Assembly (NCBI GenBank): GCA_022495995.1
Contig: JAFEMH010002581.1
Span: forward strand, 1 to 64,000
Reading direction: 5' to 3'
Length of the DNA: 64,000 nt
DNA from: Adenophora triphylla var. japonica
Lineage: Eukaryota; Streptophyta; Magnoliopsida; Asterales; Campanulaceae
Positions 43,514 through 57,090 of this stretch are shown piece by piece. A program made the position numbers and the translations under genes. Position 1 is the first letter of the stretch, and each line of letters begins with the position of its first letter. Below the pieces are notes generated by a model that was not told the DNA's origin, searched no databases, and saw only the letters and a list, made by a program, of their open reading frames with translations.

Positions 43514-45814
43514 TAGGGCTGTAAATGGTTTGGTTTGGTTCGGTTTGGGGCAATTTACGAACCAAACTATTAGTAATCGGTTTGAAAAAGGCTCAAATCG
43601 AATCGAACCATAAAAAAAATCAAACCGAACCAAACCAAACCGTCATGGTTTGGTTCGGTTTGGTTCAAACCGCGGTTTGATTTTACGATTCAAACCGCGG
43701 TTTGAACCACAATTCAACCATGGTTCAAACCATGAAATAGAACATTGCTTAAACCATTAATTAAAACATGGTTTCAGACTACACAATTTATTGTCATGAT
43801 TGTTTGAAATTTTTCAGACATAACATACATAAGAGATTCAGTATTTAAACACAACTTGAAATTGTGCTTCAATGTTTATGATAACAACATGTCATTTGAG
43901 TACTTCTAATGATATGTGTTAAAAAGTGAATTAACATCTATTATTATATAAAAGATGAAGTCACTATAACACTTTTCCTCCAAAACCCTCACCTAGACAT
44001 AATTTTGATCATATTCATTTTCCTTAAGCATTTAATCTCAAATAATAAATGTAATAGTAATTAGTAATTGATTTTTGAGAAGCATTTAATACAAGCTAAT
44101 TAAATCCATTTAATGACTTTTGATCGAAATATTTTGAAGAATAACTGATTATTAAAAAGCTTAGAAATCATTTTTTGGTATCTTGATTTGAACTTGAAAC
44201 CACCGTTTTACAACACACTTTCCAGTATAGATATTTGAGAAGGCATAACAAACCTGCCTATAAATAGCATCAACATTTAGTCTCTTGAGTAACTATTTTT
44301 AACTTCATAAAGTACAAACAATGTCTCATTTATTTATTTGTTTTGCTTGATTTGCAACATCAACAGAGTATAATATGTAATGCATTTTTCATAATGGTGA
44401 TGTATATCCCATTAATATATATTCCCTCCGTCCCAAACAAAAATTGAATGGCAACAAAATTTCAAATTTGATCTAAGCTTTTTTTAAAAGTTTTTTTTGT
44501 AATCTATTTTGAGACTGCGAACAATGAATGTGTATATTTATAAATGGAAAAGCAAAAGATGATGAAATTCTTTGAAACAAAAGTTGTTTAACCATTTTGT
44601 AATGATATTTCTAAATGGAGATACATATGTTGATGATTTGAGAAGATATATACATATAAGTATAAGTATAGTTGATGAATTAATCGTGAAATTGGTTTGG
44701 CATTGGGTTAGGGTTTCAAAAGCGATAGAGAAAGATTGAGTGTTAGATAAAAATTTAGATTGAGGGTTTTGGAGAAGATTTATATTTATATGATGGGTTT
44801 AGGGTTGAATCAGATTATTTTCGGGTGGGTTCTATTAGCTAGCAGCACAGTCCATTAAGAAATTAACTGAATTTATTATAGTAGTCCATCGTAAAAAAAT
44901 TACTTGTATTTTATTGATTTATTCTCTTGTGGGTAGAAACTTATATAAGAGGCAAATAAAATTTTATTTTTTAGATCTCAAAATAAATATGATATTTATA
45001 TTAATGGTTTTTTTCTTGACTTAAATATTTCAAAATGAATGATATTGTAATTTCAAAATAAATGATCTTGTATAAGTGTATTCAAAATTATATTTTTTTA
45101 AATTATTATTAGTTCTTATAAGATTTTTTTTACAATTTAATAATTATATAGTATACTCCCTTCGGTTTAAAATATTTTTCACTTTTAAATTTTTTACAAG
45201 TTTTAAAAAATATAGTTATTATACCAACTTCATGGTTAAAATACCAATATTCTCATGATTTATTATTTCTCCTTCATTACTTACAACAATAAATCAATTA
45301 ATAAAATGGAAAAAGTTTCAATGTCATTATATATTATTGTTGAATTTCTTTTATTTAAAAAATATTTTTCTAAATTAACCTTTATACATACTAATAGTAA
45401 CTTTTTTAATTTAGTTTCTATTATTTGTAAAAAAAAATTGGCCGTGCGTTTAACGCACGGGGGTTAGACTAGTTATTATAAGAAGATTAACCAAAAGAAA
45501 AAAGAGTTATATGCTAAAACTCATGAATAGAATTAGGGGTTTTCAATCTAAATGTAAGGTGAAAATAAAAGATATGCATATTTACGATTAATATTGAACG
45601 GTTTGGTGGTTTGGTTTATCGGTTCGGTTTGTGGTTCGGTCTCGCAGTATCGAACCGTGGTTTGGGGGTCCAGACCGCAGACCAAATCGAACCACACGGT
45701 TTGACAATTTTTGAAACCGAATCAAACCACTATTGCTTGAAAACCGAACTAAACCGCATGATTTGATTTTATTCAATTTCGAACCACGGTTTGAACCGAA
45801 CACTTACACCCCTA
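43514..45814. mobile_element. hAT-type non-autonomous element, 2.3 kb
   Basis: The ends are TAGGGCTGTAA.. and ..TTACACCCCTA, flanked by CTGGATAC (43506-43513) and CTGGCTAC (45815-45822), an 8-bp TSD matching at 7 positions. Both subterminal regions (43525-43740 and 45600-45800) are packed with GGTTTGGTTCGG-type repeats. No transposase frame is present. A Helitron is nested inside. Confidence 0.8.
43937..45472 (+). mobile_element. Non-autonomous Helitron nested in the hAT-type element
   Basis: It starts TCTATTATTATATAAAAG after A (43936). It ends with the hairpin CCGTGCGTTTAACGCACGG (45442-45460), then GGGTTAGACTAG at 45472, before T. 1536 bp, no Rep/helicase. It contains stray Stowaway-like ends at about 44423 and 45154. 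Confidence 0.75.
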
Positions 45815-45822
45815 CTGGCTAC

Positions 45823-46272
45823 ATATTAGTACTAGATGTGAAATCTAAGTTATTCAGTAACTAATAAAAGTGCCTTAACGGCACCCAAATTCTTTTTGAC
45901 AAACCAAAACACTAGAAAAGAAACTAACTTCTCTCCTCCTCCTTCACCATGCCTTGAACCCATGACCAAGAGGTGTGTATACGTGTAAAGTATACTTACC
46001 GTCTGTGGCACAGGAAGGTTGGTTAGAAAAGAAACTAACTGACCGTAATAGAGTGGGGTGTGCAAATTCGTTCATCGGCCCGCAATGCCCGCAAGGCCCG
46101 CAAAAATGCGGCCCGCAAGATCCGTGTCCGCAATGTTTTCAATCCTGCTGGGCTTGTTGACAGCTTGAAGGTCCTCGGGCTGTGATCGGGCTCTTATCGT
46201 TCTACAACCCTTTAGAACCCGACCCGATCCGACCCGTCTCTTTCAAAACTACATTATTTTGTAATTTATATA
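45823..46272. other. Unassigned sequence with a GGCCCG-rich patch
   Basis: No gene. 46055-46220 is rich in GCCCGCAA and GACCCGA words, as is 48375-48540. They face each other (GGTGTGCA at 46056, TGCACACC at 48535-48542) and may be ends of a decayed hAT-type element spanning 46056-48542. No target duplication was found to prove it. Confidence 0.35.
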
Positions 46273-46505
46273 CTCCCTCCGTTCCAAAATGTTTGTCCCA
46301 TTTGATTTTTTTGTTGAACTTTGACCACAAATTTATGAGAGATTAATCATGTTCATGAAATTCTAAAAGTTGCTGTTGATAATATTATTAATGGTGAATC
46401 AATAGGAATTTTTAGAATTTCATGAACATAATTAAATTGTCATATATTTGTGGTCAAAGTTCAACAATAAAGTCAAATGGGACAAATATTTTGGGACAGA
46501 AAGAG
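46273..46505. mobile_element. Stowaway-like MITE
   Basis: CTCCCTCCGTTCC.. to ..GGGACAGAAAGAG with TA flanks. 233 bp with long complementary arms (TTGAACTTTGACCAC / GTGGTCAAAGTTCAA). Confidence 0.85.
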
Positions 46506-46527
46506 TATATACCATGGGATGGGAGTA

Positions 46528-47263
46528 TAATACCAACCTCAGCCTCCTCTTTAACCTCCTCTTTAAGACTATGCAAAATGGTGGGTTGAATGAGGGATTG
46601 AATGAGGTTTAAGTTGATTGAATGGGTGCAATGGGTAGTTGAAAGGGGAATGAAAGGATGAGTGGAATGAAAAGTTTCATCCCGGTTCAATGGAAATTTT
46701 TTTTTTAATCCGCCAGGTGTCAGCCAACCATTGGCCCGAATTGGGCGAGTGCGCCACACCGCCCGGGATGGCTCGTGTGGCGTTCGCCATTTCCCTTTTT
46801 TTTTTAAGCTGCCATGTGTCAGCCTACCATTGGCCCGTACTTTATTATTTTTTCACCCAATTATTTAAACTCAATTATCTCATAATAAATGATTTAAAAA
46901 TAAAAAGAAAAATTCACCAAAATTCATCATTTTTTTCCCTACAAATTGATATAAGTTTCATTTGATTTGGACAAAAAAAAAAACACTCATTTTTCAATTT
47001 GAGCTGAATTATCACCTAGTAAATTAATTTTTTTTTCACCAAAATTCATCATTTTTTCCCTACAAATTGATATAAGTTTCATTTGATTTGGAAAAAAAAA
47101 AAAAAAACACTCAAAGTGGTGGGGTATAGAATGATGAGTTGGAGGAAGTTGAAATTTAATTTAAGTTAGTTATTGTAGGGGATAGATGAAATGTGTAGAT
47201 GAAATATTAGCTGAATGAAAAAAAGTGTAAAAAGTGTTAGATGAAATGGGGGAGGGGGTATTA
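46528..47263. mobile_element. Possible small TIR element with internal duplications
   Basis: The ends TAATACC (46528) and GGTATTA (47263) are only weakly supported. Two internal duplications are clear. One is GTCAGCC(A/T)ACCATTGGC at about 46719 and 46818. The other is a segment of about 75 bp starting TCACCAAAATTCATCA (46914 and 47037). No coding sequence. Confidence 0.35.
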
Positions 47264-47358
47264 ACCACTGTGGGTAGTCTAATTCTCACTTCACAAAAGC
47301 AAGCAAGTCAAAGCATCTGGTGTGTCTAATGTACGTGGCATAATGGGTGAGTTATGGT

Positions 47359-48155
47359 TAGAGTTGTCAATTCGGGAATACGAGATGGAACGGGATAAAA
47401 TTATGTTGTCTCACGACGGGAGCGGGACGAGATGGGACGGGACAAAACGGGACGGGACTAAAATACTCCGTCCCATCCCGTCCCATTTGCGGGACGCGGG
47501 ATCCCGCGGGACCCATGCGGAATCCGTTGACTAGGAGGGATAAGCGTTGACTAGGCGTCAAGGTCACGGCTAAGGCCAAAATCAAGCATTTTAGAACAGA
47601 AAATAGGTATCTGAAAGTGATTTCACCTTTAAGGTCCTGAAAGTGATGTAAATACAGGGTATCCGAAAAATGCATTTTTGTTATAAATGAGCAAGTGTCT
47701 TGGGGCTTTTTGCGGTGAACGAGTCACTAGGAAGGATTGCTCACTTCTATAAGATATTGTAACAGTAGCTCGTAAGGGCTTAATGTAAAGCTTGCAAGTA
47801 TTTCTTTCCTGTTCTCTTTACCAGTCTCAACTTAGTCTCAACTTATGCTGCCTTTCTACCTTTTGACAAAGGTTCTTAACCTAAGGGTTACTTGGGATGT
47901 GATGCAACTCAGTATAATATTTTTCTTTGCGAGAGTCACTGACAGCTAACATGGCAAATAAATACAATTGTTGAAAAATCATCATATGGCTTGAGATATG
48001 CGGGACGGGAACGGGACGGACGGGACCGCACCATGTTGTCCCGCGACGAAAACGGGATGAGACGGGACGGGACGAAATGGGACGGGACTAAAATACTCTG
48101 TCCCATCCCGTCTCAAATCTATTGCGGGACGGGACGTCCCGACTTGACGGCTCTA
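47359..48155. mobile_element. hAT-type MITE with GGGACGGGAC subterminal repeats
   Basis: The ends are TAGAGTTGTCAA.. and ..TTGACGGCTCTA, with a perfect 8-bp target duplication GTTATGGT (47351-47358 and 48156-48163). Both ends carry GGGACGGGAC repeats (47390-47520 and 48000-48140). 797 bp, no transposase. Confidence 0.92.
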
Positions 48156-48548
48156 GTTATGGTCTTATTAATTGTTTGCAGCTTAATGCCCTGATTAAGT
48201 TTTTTTTTTTTTTTGTTAAAAATTAATGCGCTTATTGATGTGATGAGGAACCGTTTCATCTTTTTCTCATTTACTCGGAATAGCTCTTATTTTTATACAT
48301 ATAAAAAAAGCTCCATAATTTAAAGCTCAAAATGTAATATGTATAAAATTTTTAAAATACAACATCTAATTTGTAAGCCCGCCAAGCCCGAGCCCGCTCA
48401 ATGCCCGTTTAAAGCCAGCAAAAGCCCGTTAATTTGAGCCCGCATGAAGCCCTCTAAGTTGAGCTCTTGAAATTGAAGCCCGCAACTAAATGGGCTCATA
48501 CCGAACTTTGCCAAAGCCTGCGGGCTTTAGGCCCGTGCACACCAAGAG

Positions 48549-48760
48549 ACCGATGATTGTAGGGGAAAATGGGTCAGGTCGGTACAAAAAATCCTTAGTA
48601 GTAGCCGGATTGAATCAATAAAATAGGATTAGATCATTAAAAATCGGACCGAAAAAATAGTATTGGTCTGGTCCTGGTTTCAAAATTTTATGGAACCGAT
48701 TATTTGGTTTGTTCCTGATTTTGAAAAAAAATATACACGGTCCTGGATCGGAACCGATCG
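48549..48760. repeat. Direct copy of the ACCGAT..GGTCCTGG repeat unit
   Basis: About 210 bp starting GAGACCGATGATTGTAGGGG. It is repeated directly at 49099-49310 and inverted at 61762-61972. An (AT)n run follows each copy. A diverged relative lies at about 62830-62960. Confidence 0.85.
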
Positions 48761-48764
48761 TATA

Positions 48765-48816
<52 letters not shown>

Positions 48817-48817
<1 letters not shown>

Positions 48818-49091
48818 TCCCTCCGTCCCGGTAGCAAGTTCACAGTTAGTGTTTATGCGCAAATTAAGAAAAAAGTTAGAGGAGAAAATGTTGTGAGTAT
48901 GAAAAGTGAGGTTGGAGAGAGAAAGTGGGGTAGGAAATAGTGATTTGATTGGTGTTGTGAGTATAAAAGTAAAGTAGGAGAGAGAATTAGTGGGTGGAAT
49001 AGTAAATTTTTTTTGCCATTTTAGGAAGTGTGCAATTTGTAATGGGACGCCCAATGAGGAAAGTGTGCAGGTTGTAGCGGGACGGAGGGAG
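48817..49091. mobile_element. Stowaway MITE between the two direct repeat copies
   Basis: CTCCCTCCGTCCCGG.. to ..GCGGGACGGAGGGAG, 275 bp. The flanking TA is not preserved. Confidence 0.8.
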
Positions 49092-49306
49092 TTTATGGTA
49101 AGAGACCGATGATTGTAGGGGAAAATGGGTCAGGTCGGTTAAAAAATCCTTAGTAGCCGGATCGGATCAATAAAATCGGATCAGATCATTAAAAATTGGA
49201 CCCAAAAAATAGTATTGGTCTGGTCCTGGTTTCAAATTTTTATGAAACCGATTATTTGGTTTGTTCCTGATTTTGAAAAAAATATACGTGGACCTGGACC
49301 GAAATC

Positions 49307-50372
<1,066 letters not shown>

Positions 50373-50479
50373 TCGGTTTGGTTCCATTCTTAGGAAAGTG
50401 CTTTAAACTTGACCTCGAAAACTCCATCAACTGCAACAATGGTGACTTGAGGAAGGACATGTATCAGAGGCTTCACTTG

Positions 50480-52100
50480 GGCATGACGCCAAGTAAACAA
50501 CAACAACATGAACGCAAAACTTGCGAAAACTTGAACTTGCCTCCTCCCCCACCAAATCGTCCTCATGGTAGAGCCACACGCTCTACTAGTGTCGTTGACG
50601 GCGGGGGATTGCGACACAAGAAGAGGAAAAGACATATGGATGGGCAAGGAGTTCCACCTCCTCCAAAACGTCCAGTTGCTCGGGTTAATGTTGGAAACGG
50701 GGCGGGTCCCTCCACCAACCCCATGAGCAAGAAGGAGATGATGTTGGAGCGAGCTCGCATTTCGCCGACTTGATAGCCGTGGAGGAGCGAAACAGCCGAC
50801 ATACGCTGCGAGAGGAGCCCCTACCCGGGTTTCTAATGGGCAACGGGCCGGGAGTGCTAGGCCAAATGAAGGTGTGGGACGAACGGCGAGAACGGAATAG
50901 TACGTCGAGCTCCTACTATAGTTCATGTGCCGAGTAACGATTTAAGGGCTAGCCTCGCGAAACGAGAGCGGAGGCTCAATCGATTTGAGGACTCGGTTAA
51001 CGGCCAATAGAAACAGCATGTCTCTCAGCGCGGACGCAGAGATCGGGGATCCCATAGAGACGAGGAATGGGCATAGGTCGCCCGTGAGAGGGGAAAGGCG
51101 CGAGGTCGCCACATGGAGATAATCGGCGCGTAGGTCGCCGTCTGGCTGGCAGAGGCGCAGGTCGCCTCAAAGAAGTAACAGACATAGATCTCCAATAAGA
51201 TCAGAAAGGACCAATTCTCACAGGGACAGAAGGAGTAGGCAGGTGACTCCCCCCAGAAGTGAAGGCCAGAGGTCCAATGCTGCTCCCCCTCCAGGAGATG
51301 AAAGACCCGATGCCAGAGAATGGTTGTTGATGAAAAAGAAATTTGAGCAATGGGAGGAGGAGAAGAAAAAGGATGCGGGAAAGGTTGAACGAATTGATTT
51401 TGCTCTTCGACCTTTATCCAAAGAAATCAGAGATAGTCGACCTCCTCCTACTTTCAGGTTACCTCTTCTAGAGAAGTACTCTGGGTCGACAAATGCCAGA
51501 AGCCACATAGCACATCTGGAAGCCACTATGTGTTTTGTCGCCAATGAGGATGACAACATGTGCAAAGCTCTCCTAAGCACACTTACTGGGGCAGCCTTAA
51601 CTTGGTTCAATGGTTTGGCTGCTGGTAGTATCACCACTTGGGCATGCTTCAGAACAAAATTCTTAGACCGTTTCTCGACTGCAGGAGCTCGAAAGATAAC
51701 CGTCACTGATCTGAATAACTTGGTGCAGGGTAAGAATGAAAGCTCGATGAGCTATTTCACCAAGTTCAAAGAGATGGTTGATAAGATAGAGGAAGACCTC
51801 ACAGATAGGGAAGTCATTAACTGCTTCCGAAACGGTATTTCCTCGGCAGACATGGATTACGAGCTCACAGTTCGTACAAGATGCTCGACGGGGAGTTGTT
51901 TGAGAAGGTATACAACGTCGCTCTTCTTGAGGAGAGGAAAGAAAAGAAGAATGGTAAGAGCCCCAAGGTTGAAGTCAGCGACGATAAAAAGGACTCCAAC
52001 AAAGATGGGGGAACAATAAAAATGGAAAGAACGAGAACTAGGGCAACGAGAGAAGGTGCCGAAGCTTTCACTCCCCTCACGGTGAGTCGAGCGAGATTTT
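50480..52100 (+). pseudogene. gag of gypsy B
   Basis: It starts near 50483 (MTPSKQQQHERKTCENLNLP, Pro/Gln-rich). After frame changes the main Retrotrans_gag block is open at 51243-51880 (FRLPLLEKYSGSTNARSHI, LTGAALTWFNGLAAGSITTW, FRTKFLDRFSTAG, SSMSYFTKFKEMVDKIEEDL). A frameshift at about 51880 moves the tail (DDKKDSNKDGGTIKMERTRTR) to another frame. The tail would have carried the zinc knuckle; a CDYHKDTGH-like remnant is at 52176. Confidence 0.8.
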
Positions 52101-52439
52101 GAATGCTTTGTCGAGCTGGCTCCTCCGAGTCCCAATGAATCCAGGCAACAAGTTTAGGAGGGACAACGGCAAATGCTGCGACTACCACAAAGACACTGGT
52201 CATCTCACGAGAGGATTGCTTGGGATTAAAGCGTATCATCCGAGAGAATGGTCGACCGGGGAGACTCGAAGCTTATGTGAAGAGACCTCAATTTGGAGGA
52301 GGTGAGCGGCCGGCGGAGTGGGCAACAAGGACCTAGGCAACCTAGGCGGAACACAGGGGTCATCAGCGAACAAGCGAGCAACACGGCCATCAAGCACAAG
52401 ATATTCCGGCTCAATAAGGCCCCACATGTGCCTCCAAGG

Positions 52440-52960
52440 AGAGAAGTAAGAGATGAGGCGATCGGCTTCTACCCCATGAATTGGCAACTAATATGGCGGC
52501 TAGGGAGCAAGTTCTCGTCATCCCGGGTCTCATTGATGGATGCACGACGAAGCGGACTCTTAGTCGACACGGGGGCTGCAAGGATATTTTGTTTTACAAA
52601 ACTTTCGAGGAGATGGGACTTAATGAAGAACAGGTTGGAGAGATATGATGGCGAGGTTGGAGGGCTTCACCAACCATCGAGTTGATGCTAAAGGCCGAGA
52701 TAGTGCTCGACGTTGACCTAGGCCGGCACCCCCTCGGGGTTGTCTCGAAGGTACAATTTATCGTAATTGATGTAAATAGTGACTATGCCGCCATCCTTGG
52801 AATTCTGGACGAGTCGCTCTTGGAATGGTAGCATCAATTCCTCACCGGCGAGTAAAATTCCCCACACTGCGGGGTGGGTTGTGTCTGAGGCACGGCTCGT
52901 GCTTATCTGGATCATGTCCTAAGAGAAAGGAAGAAAAGGGAGCTAGAGATTGAGGCTGGC
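52440..52960 (+). pseudogene. Protease remnant of gypsy B
   Basis: SGLLVDTGAARIFCFTK at about 52548-52600 holds the D-T-G active site. The continuation DILFYKTFEEMGLNEEQ is in the neighbouring frame. Later blocks (YAAILG) are broken. Confidence 0.7.
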
Positions 52961-53479
52961 GATGGTTACTTGAAGGCTGTCCCGATCGATCACTAAAACT
53001 ACCCGTTGTCAACAATCACCGACGTGGTAGAGTCGACCTATCGCTCAAATGACGAGGTCATGCTTGAGTCGACACGTCACTCTAACACCACCGAGGTCGA
53101 TTCGGATGTAGTTATGGTCGATCAAGTCGTCATAGGAGACCTATGCCTCCCGGATAGACAATAACTCGGGGGCCGCACCACTACCGGCAAAGTTGCGAGA
53201 CAAGCTTGATGATATGATAGGCGAGGAGGCTCCACACTTAGGAGGCGAGGAAAGACAAAAGGTCGGGAAATCATAGTGGAGACTCTACAATTCGAGAGAT
53301 GGACCGAGCTAGAAGGCTGTGGATGAGCTAGAGTCGTAATCACCAACCCTTCTTACCCCGACCAAAAAATTCGGATTGGGAAGCGGCTATCGGTTGAGGA
53401 GCGAGCGAAATCATCGAGCTACTCAAAGAAAGTAATGATGTCTTTGCATGGAGGGTAGAAGACATAAGGGGAATCAAGG

Positions 53480-54170
53480 AGGAGGTCGCTGTTCACAGGG
53501 CGGGAAGTCAACCCGACCATAAAGCCTAGACCCCAAAAATTGAGAAGCTTTGCTCGCGATAAGGAAGAGGCAATCAAAGCTGAGGTACAAAAACTTTTGA
53601 GTGCAGGGATAATCAAAGAGGCCACTCATACAACGTGGTTAGCCAACGTGGTCATGGTGAAGAAATCAAATGGCAAATGGCGGATGTGTGTCGACTTCAC
53701 CACTCTAAACCTTGCATGCCCAAAAGACAGTTATCCCCTTCCAAGGATAGACAAGCTAGTTGATTCCATTGCTGGTCACTCCACCCTCAGTTTCCTCGAC
53801 GCTTATTCGGGATACCACCAGATCAAGATGCATGAGGACGACATAGTCAAGACGGCATTTCGGGCGGCTGGAGGCATCTCTTGCTACAATATGATGCCTT
53901 TTGGATTGAAGAATGCGGGAGCTACCTATCGAGAGGATGGTGAACAAAGTCTTTGCCTCACGAGTTGGTCGAAATATGGAGGCTTACGTTGACGACATGG
54001 TCATTAAAACTATGGCCGGGAGTCACGTGGTCGACCTAAAGGAGACATTCGCCAATTTACGAGCAAACGACATGAAGCTCAACCCAAGAAATGTGTGTTT
54101 GGAGTGGCGGTGGCAAGTTCTTGGGATTCATGGTATCTCGAAAGGGGCATAGAAGCTAATCCGAGAGAAG
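53480..54170 (+). pseudogene. Reverse transcriptase of gypsy B
   Basis: 53540-53950 is open, with KAEVQKLLSAGIIKEATHTT, VMVKKSNGKWRMCVDFTTLN, LACPKDSYPLPRIDKLVDSI, SFLDAYSGYHQIKMHE (first catalytic Asp) and MMPFGLKNAGATY. The catalytic block AYVDDMVIKT follows at 53983-54012 after a frameshift, then LKETFANLR. Thumb and tether continue in broken frames. Confidence 0.88.
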
Positions 54171-54399
54171 ATAAAGGCTTTAGTCGACATGAAGGCTCCC
54201 ACCGGTGTCGAAGAGATGCGGCGACTTAACGGAAGGGTAGCGGCTCTTGGTCGCTTCATATCAAAGTCGGCGGGCGGTCTCTCCCCTTCTTGAGGCATTG
54301 AGGGGCGAAAAGTTTTGAATGGACGACCGAATGTCATTCGTCGTTCCAACAGCTAAAGGATTACCTCGCTACTCCACCCCTTGCTAAGTAGCCCGACCA

Positions 54400-55540
54400 C
54401 TTTGGAGAGACTTTGTTTGTATATCTATCTGTGGGAGACAAGTCGGTTGCGGCGGTGTTGATTAGAGAGGATGAGGGCTTGAAGCTTTGTGTACTATATC
54501 GGCAAAGCTTTATCGAGATGTGGAAAGTAGGTATTACAACGCGAGAGAAGGTCGCCTATGCTCTAGTCGTGGCTTGAGGAAGGCTGCGAGCTTATTTTCT
54601 AGCTCATCCAATCGTGGTTCTTACTAATGCACCTTTGAGAAAGATATTGCACAAGCACGAGAGTTCGAGTCGATCGCTCAATTAGTCAATTGCCCTCACC
54701 GAATTTGACATTGACTATCGACCTCGAAAGGCGTTGAAGGCTCAAGCTCTAGGCGACTTCTTGGTCGAGCTTACGTTCGCGAGGAAGACAACGAGCAACG
54801 AGTTCCTAAAGAAAAAGCTAAGGGGAAAGAACCGAGTCCCAGTCGTCATTAGTACCCGACGATTGTTGGAAGGTCTATTCGGACGGGTCGGCGACCAAGA
54901 ATAGCGATGGAGGCTGGAATAGTGTTGATTGAGCCGTAAGCTGGGGACCGTGTATGAGGAATCACTAAGGTTCAAGTTTGATGCTTCCAATAACCCGAGT
55001 GCCGAATACGAGGCCTTGATTGCGGCTATTGAGTACACCAAGTGCTTGAAGCAACTAAGATCATGGCTTCTTGTGACTCACAATTGATAGTCAACCGGGT
55101 CGAGGCGAGTACGAAGTGCTTAGTTCTACTCTCATCAAATCTTTGCGACCTGGTGAAGGAGCTAATAAAGGACTTAGAATTGCAGGAGATTCAAAGGATT
55201 GGAAGAGAAGATAACGAGTGGGTGATCTCCTTTCGAAGCGCTACTTCGGATGAGCCACATGACGAGCCCATCTCCTTCCTCGAAAATCCGGCTTATGAGA
55301 GGGTAAAAATTCATTGCATAGATGATCCCTCAAGAAATTGGACTCGGGAGAAGTGTTGGATCGAGGAAATGAAAGCATACCTAGAAAATGGAGAGAGCCG
55401 GATGACGAGAAGAAGGCTCGAGCTATCAAAAAGAAAGCTCCAAGGTATGTCATTCAAGGAGGCGACTGTTCGGAGATCTTATACTCGGCCATTGCTAAAG
55501 TGCATCCATCCCCAAAGAGGTCGCCCTATTGATACACGAG
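54400..55540 (+). pseudogene. RNase H and linker of gypsy B
   Basis: RNase H pieces (FDIDYRPRKALKAQALGDFL region at about 54710-54770; NNPSAEYEALI at 54990-55020) are scattered over three frames. The linker 55042-55548 is open and includes CDSQLIVNRVEASTKC, ISFLENPAYERVKIHCID and RNWTREKCWIEEM. Confidence 0.7.
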
Positions 55541-56585
55541 GTGCATAGTGGAATTTGTGGTGGACACCGGGGGCGGGACTCTTCTTGGCGACAAGTTAAT
55601 CACATTGGGATACTACGGCCACACATGAGGTGACACTCACAACTTTGTTCGGCAATGTGATCAATGCCAAAGGTTTGCCAACCTTCCCCATGTGCCTACA
55701 ACGAAGCGGACTCTGTGATCGCAGCTTGGCCATTTGACATGTGGGGCGTCGACTGATTGGACCCTTCCCTCCCGCCCGAGGAAACTGCAAGTATGTGATA
55801 GTGGCCATAGACTACTTCACCAAATGGGTTGAGGCCAAACCACTAGCTCGCATCACAGAGGAGAATGCTATCAACTTCATACACGACTTCATTTGGTGTC
55901 GGTTTGGTTTTCCTCGAGCTATAGTGTCTGACAATGGGTTACTGATTCTCCCGGACTTTCGAAGCGAGAGATGAAGCGAGTGGGAATCAAACATTGGAAA
56001 TCTTACGTCGCCTATCCTCAAGGAAATGGGCAAGGCAAGCAAAGAAATAAACTTGTTCTATCTTCGCTCAAGACTGGACTCGTAGGTCGACGAAACAATT
56101 GGTTGGACGAACTCCCCCTTGCTCTTTGGGCAGTTCGTACAACCACTCGGGGGCCTACGGGGGAAACCCCTTTTGCTCTTACGTATGGGTCAGAAGCTAT
56201 GGCACCTGCTGAGCTCAGATTCCCCACTGCTAGAGTGACTTTCTTCAATCAAGAGCAAAATGATGCCAATAGATTAATAGACCTGGATCTAGTCGACGAG
56301 AAGCGAGAAACAGCTTACCTCCGAATGGTCAATTACAAGCAGCGAACTAAGAGCTATCACGACAAGAGGGTCAAGGCAAGGTCTTTTCAAGTTGGAGATT
56401 ATGTATTGAGAAAGATTGAGGCAACGGGTAGAAGGACCCAGCAGAACAAGCTATCTCCTAACTGGGAAGGTCCCTATGTAGTCACTCGAGTCGTCAAGGA
56501 AGGAACCTACATGATAGCTCATCCTGGAGGTGACGAGTTGAAACATCCTTGGCATGCTACTCACCTCATCAAATACTACTTCTAG
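55540..56585 (+). pseudogene. Integrase of gypsy B
   Basis: A zinc-binding remnant (RQCDQCQRFANLP) lies near 55650. The core reads GRRLIGPFPPARGNCKYVIV, AIDYFTKWVEAKPLARITEE, then FGFPRAIVSDNG (55741-55940). After a deletion/frameshift, 55971-56585 is open (NNWLDELPLALWAVRTTTRG, TPFALTYGSEAMAPAEL, VGDYVLRKIEATGRR, LSPNWEGPYVVTRVVKEGTY) and ends with HATHLIKYYF. There is no chromodomain after it, as expected for Tat-type elements. Confidence 0.88.
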
Positions 56586-56689
56586 TTTTCAATTTCAAAG
56601 TTCAAGTTTGTGTTAAAGCTAGTTTCGAATTGATGTAAGCATGATTCCTACTTCAATGAAAAAAGCAGTTTATTCGATCAAACATAGTG

Positions 56690-57090
56690 TTACATTAATA
56701 TCAACAAGCTCGACTCTTAGTCAGCTTCGTTCTAACAAGCTCGATTCTTAATCAGCTTTGTTTATTTAACAAGTCCGACTCTTAGTCGACTTTGTTCTAA
56801 TGAGCTCGACTCTTAGTCAGTTCATCTTAGCTCGACTCTTAGTCAGCTTCACCCTAATAGGCTCGACTCTTAGTCAGCTTCGTTCTAACAAGCTCGATTC
56901 TAAATCAGCTTTGTTCACTTAACAAGTCCGACTCTTAGTCGACTTCGTTCCAACTAACTCGATTCTTAATCAGTTCAAATGGTATGAACGAGGTTCGACT
57001 TATGATCAATCTCGTTCACAAAAGTTAATCAAGTACGAGGTCGACTAAACCAACAAGATCAAGTCGCCTCTAGGCTCAAATTGACTCATT
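56690..57090 (+). repeat. Array of CTCGACTCTTAGTC-type words between converging ORFs
   Basis: Units of about 31-36 bp (ACAAGCTCGACTCTTAGTC / AGCTTCGTTCTA) alternate with GCTCGATTCTTAATCAGC. Many cores are partly self-complementary (CGACTCTTAGTCG). The array lies between the pol stop (56585) and the end of the antisense ORF (57633). The same array is at 1-485 in gypsy A. Confidence 0.85.

Noticed and set aside
43130..43633. 167-codon minus-strand ORF
   Set aside because: It runs through the UGT fragment in the wrong frame and into hAT subterminal repeats; not a gene.
46056..48542. Large hAT element with GGCCCG-rich ends
   Set aside because: The ends face each other, but no matching 8-bp duplication could be found, so it is only mentioned as a possibility.
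50390..50926. 178-codon minus-strand ORF in gypsy B
   Set aside because: Antisense shadow of the gag N-terminus.
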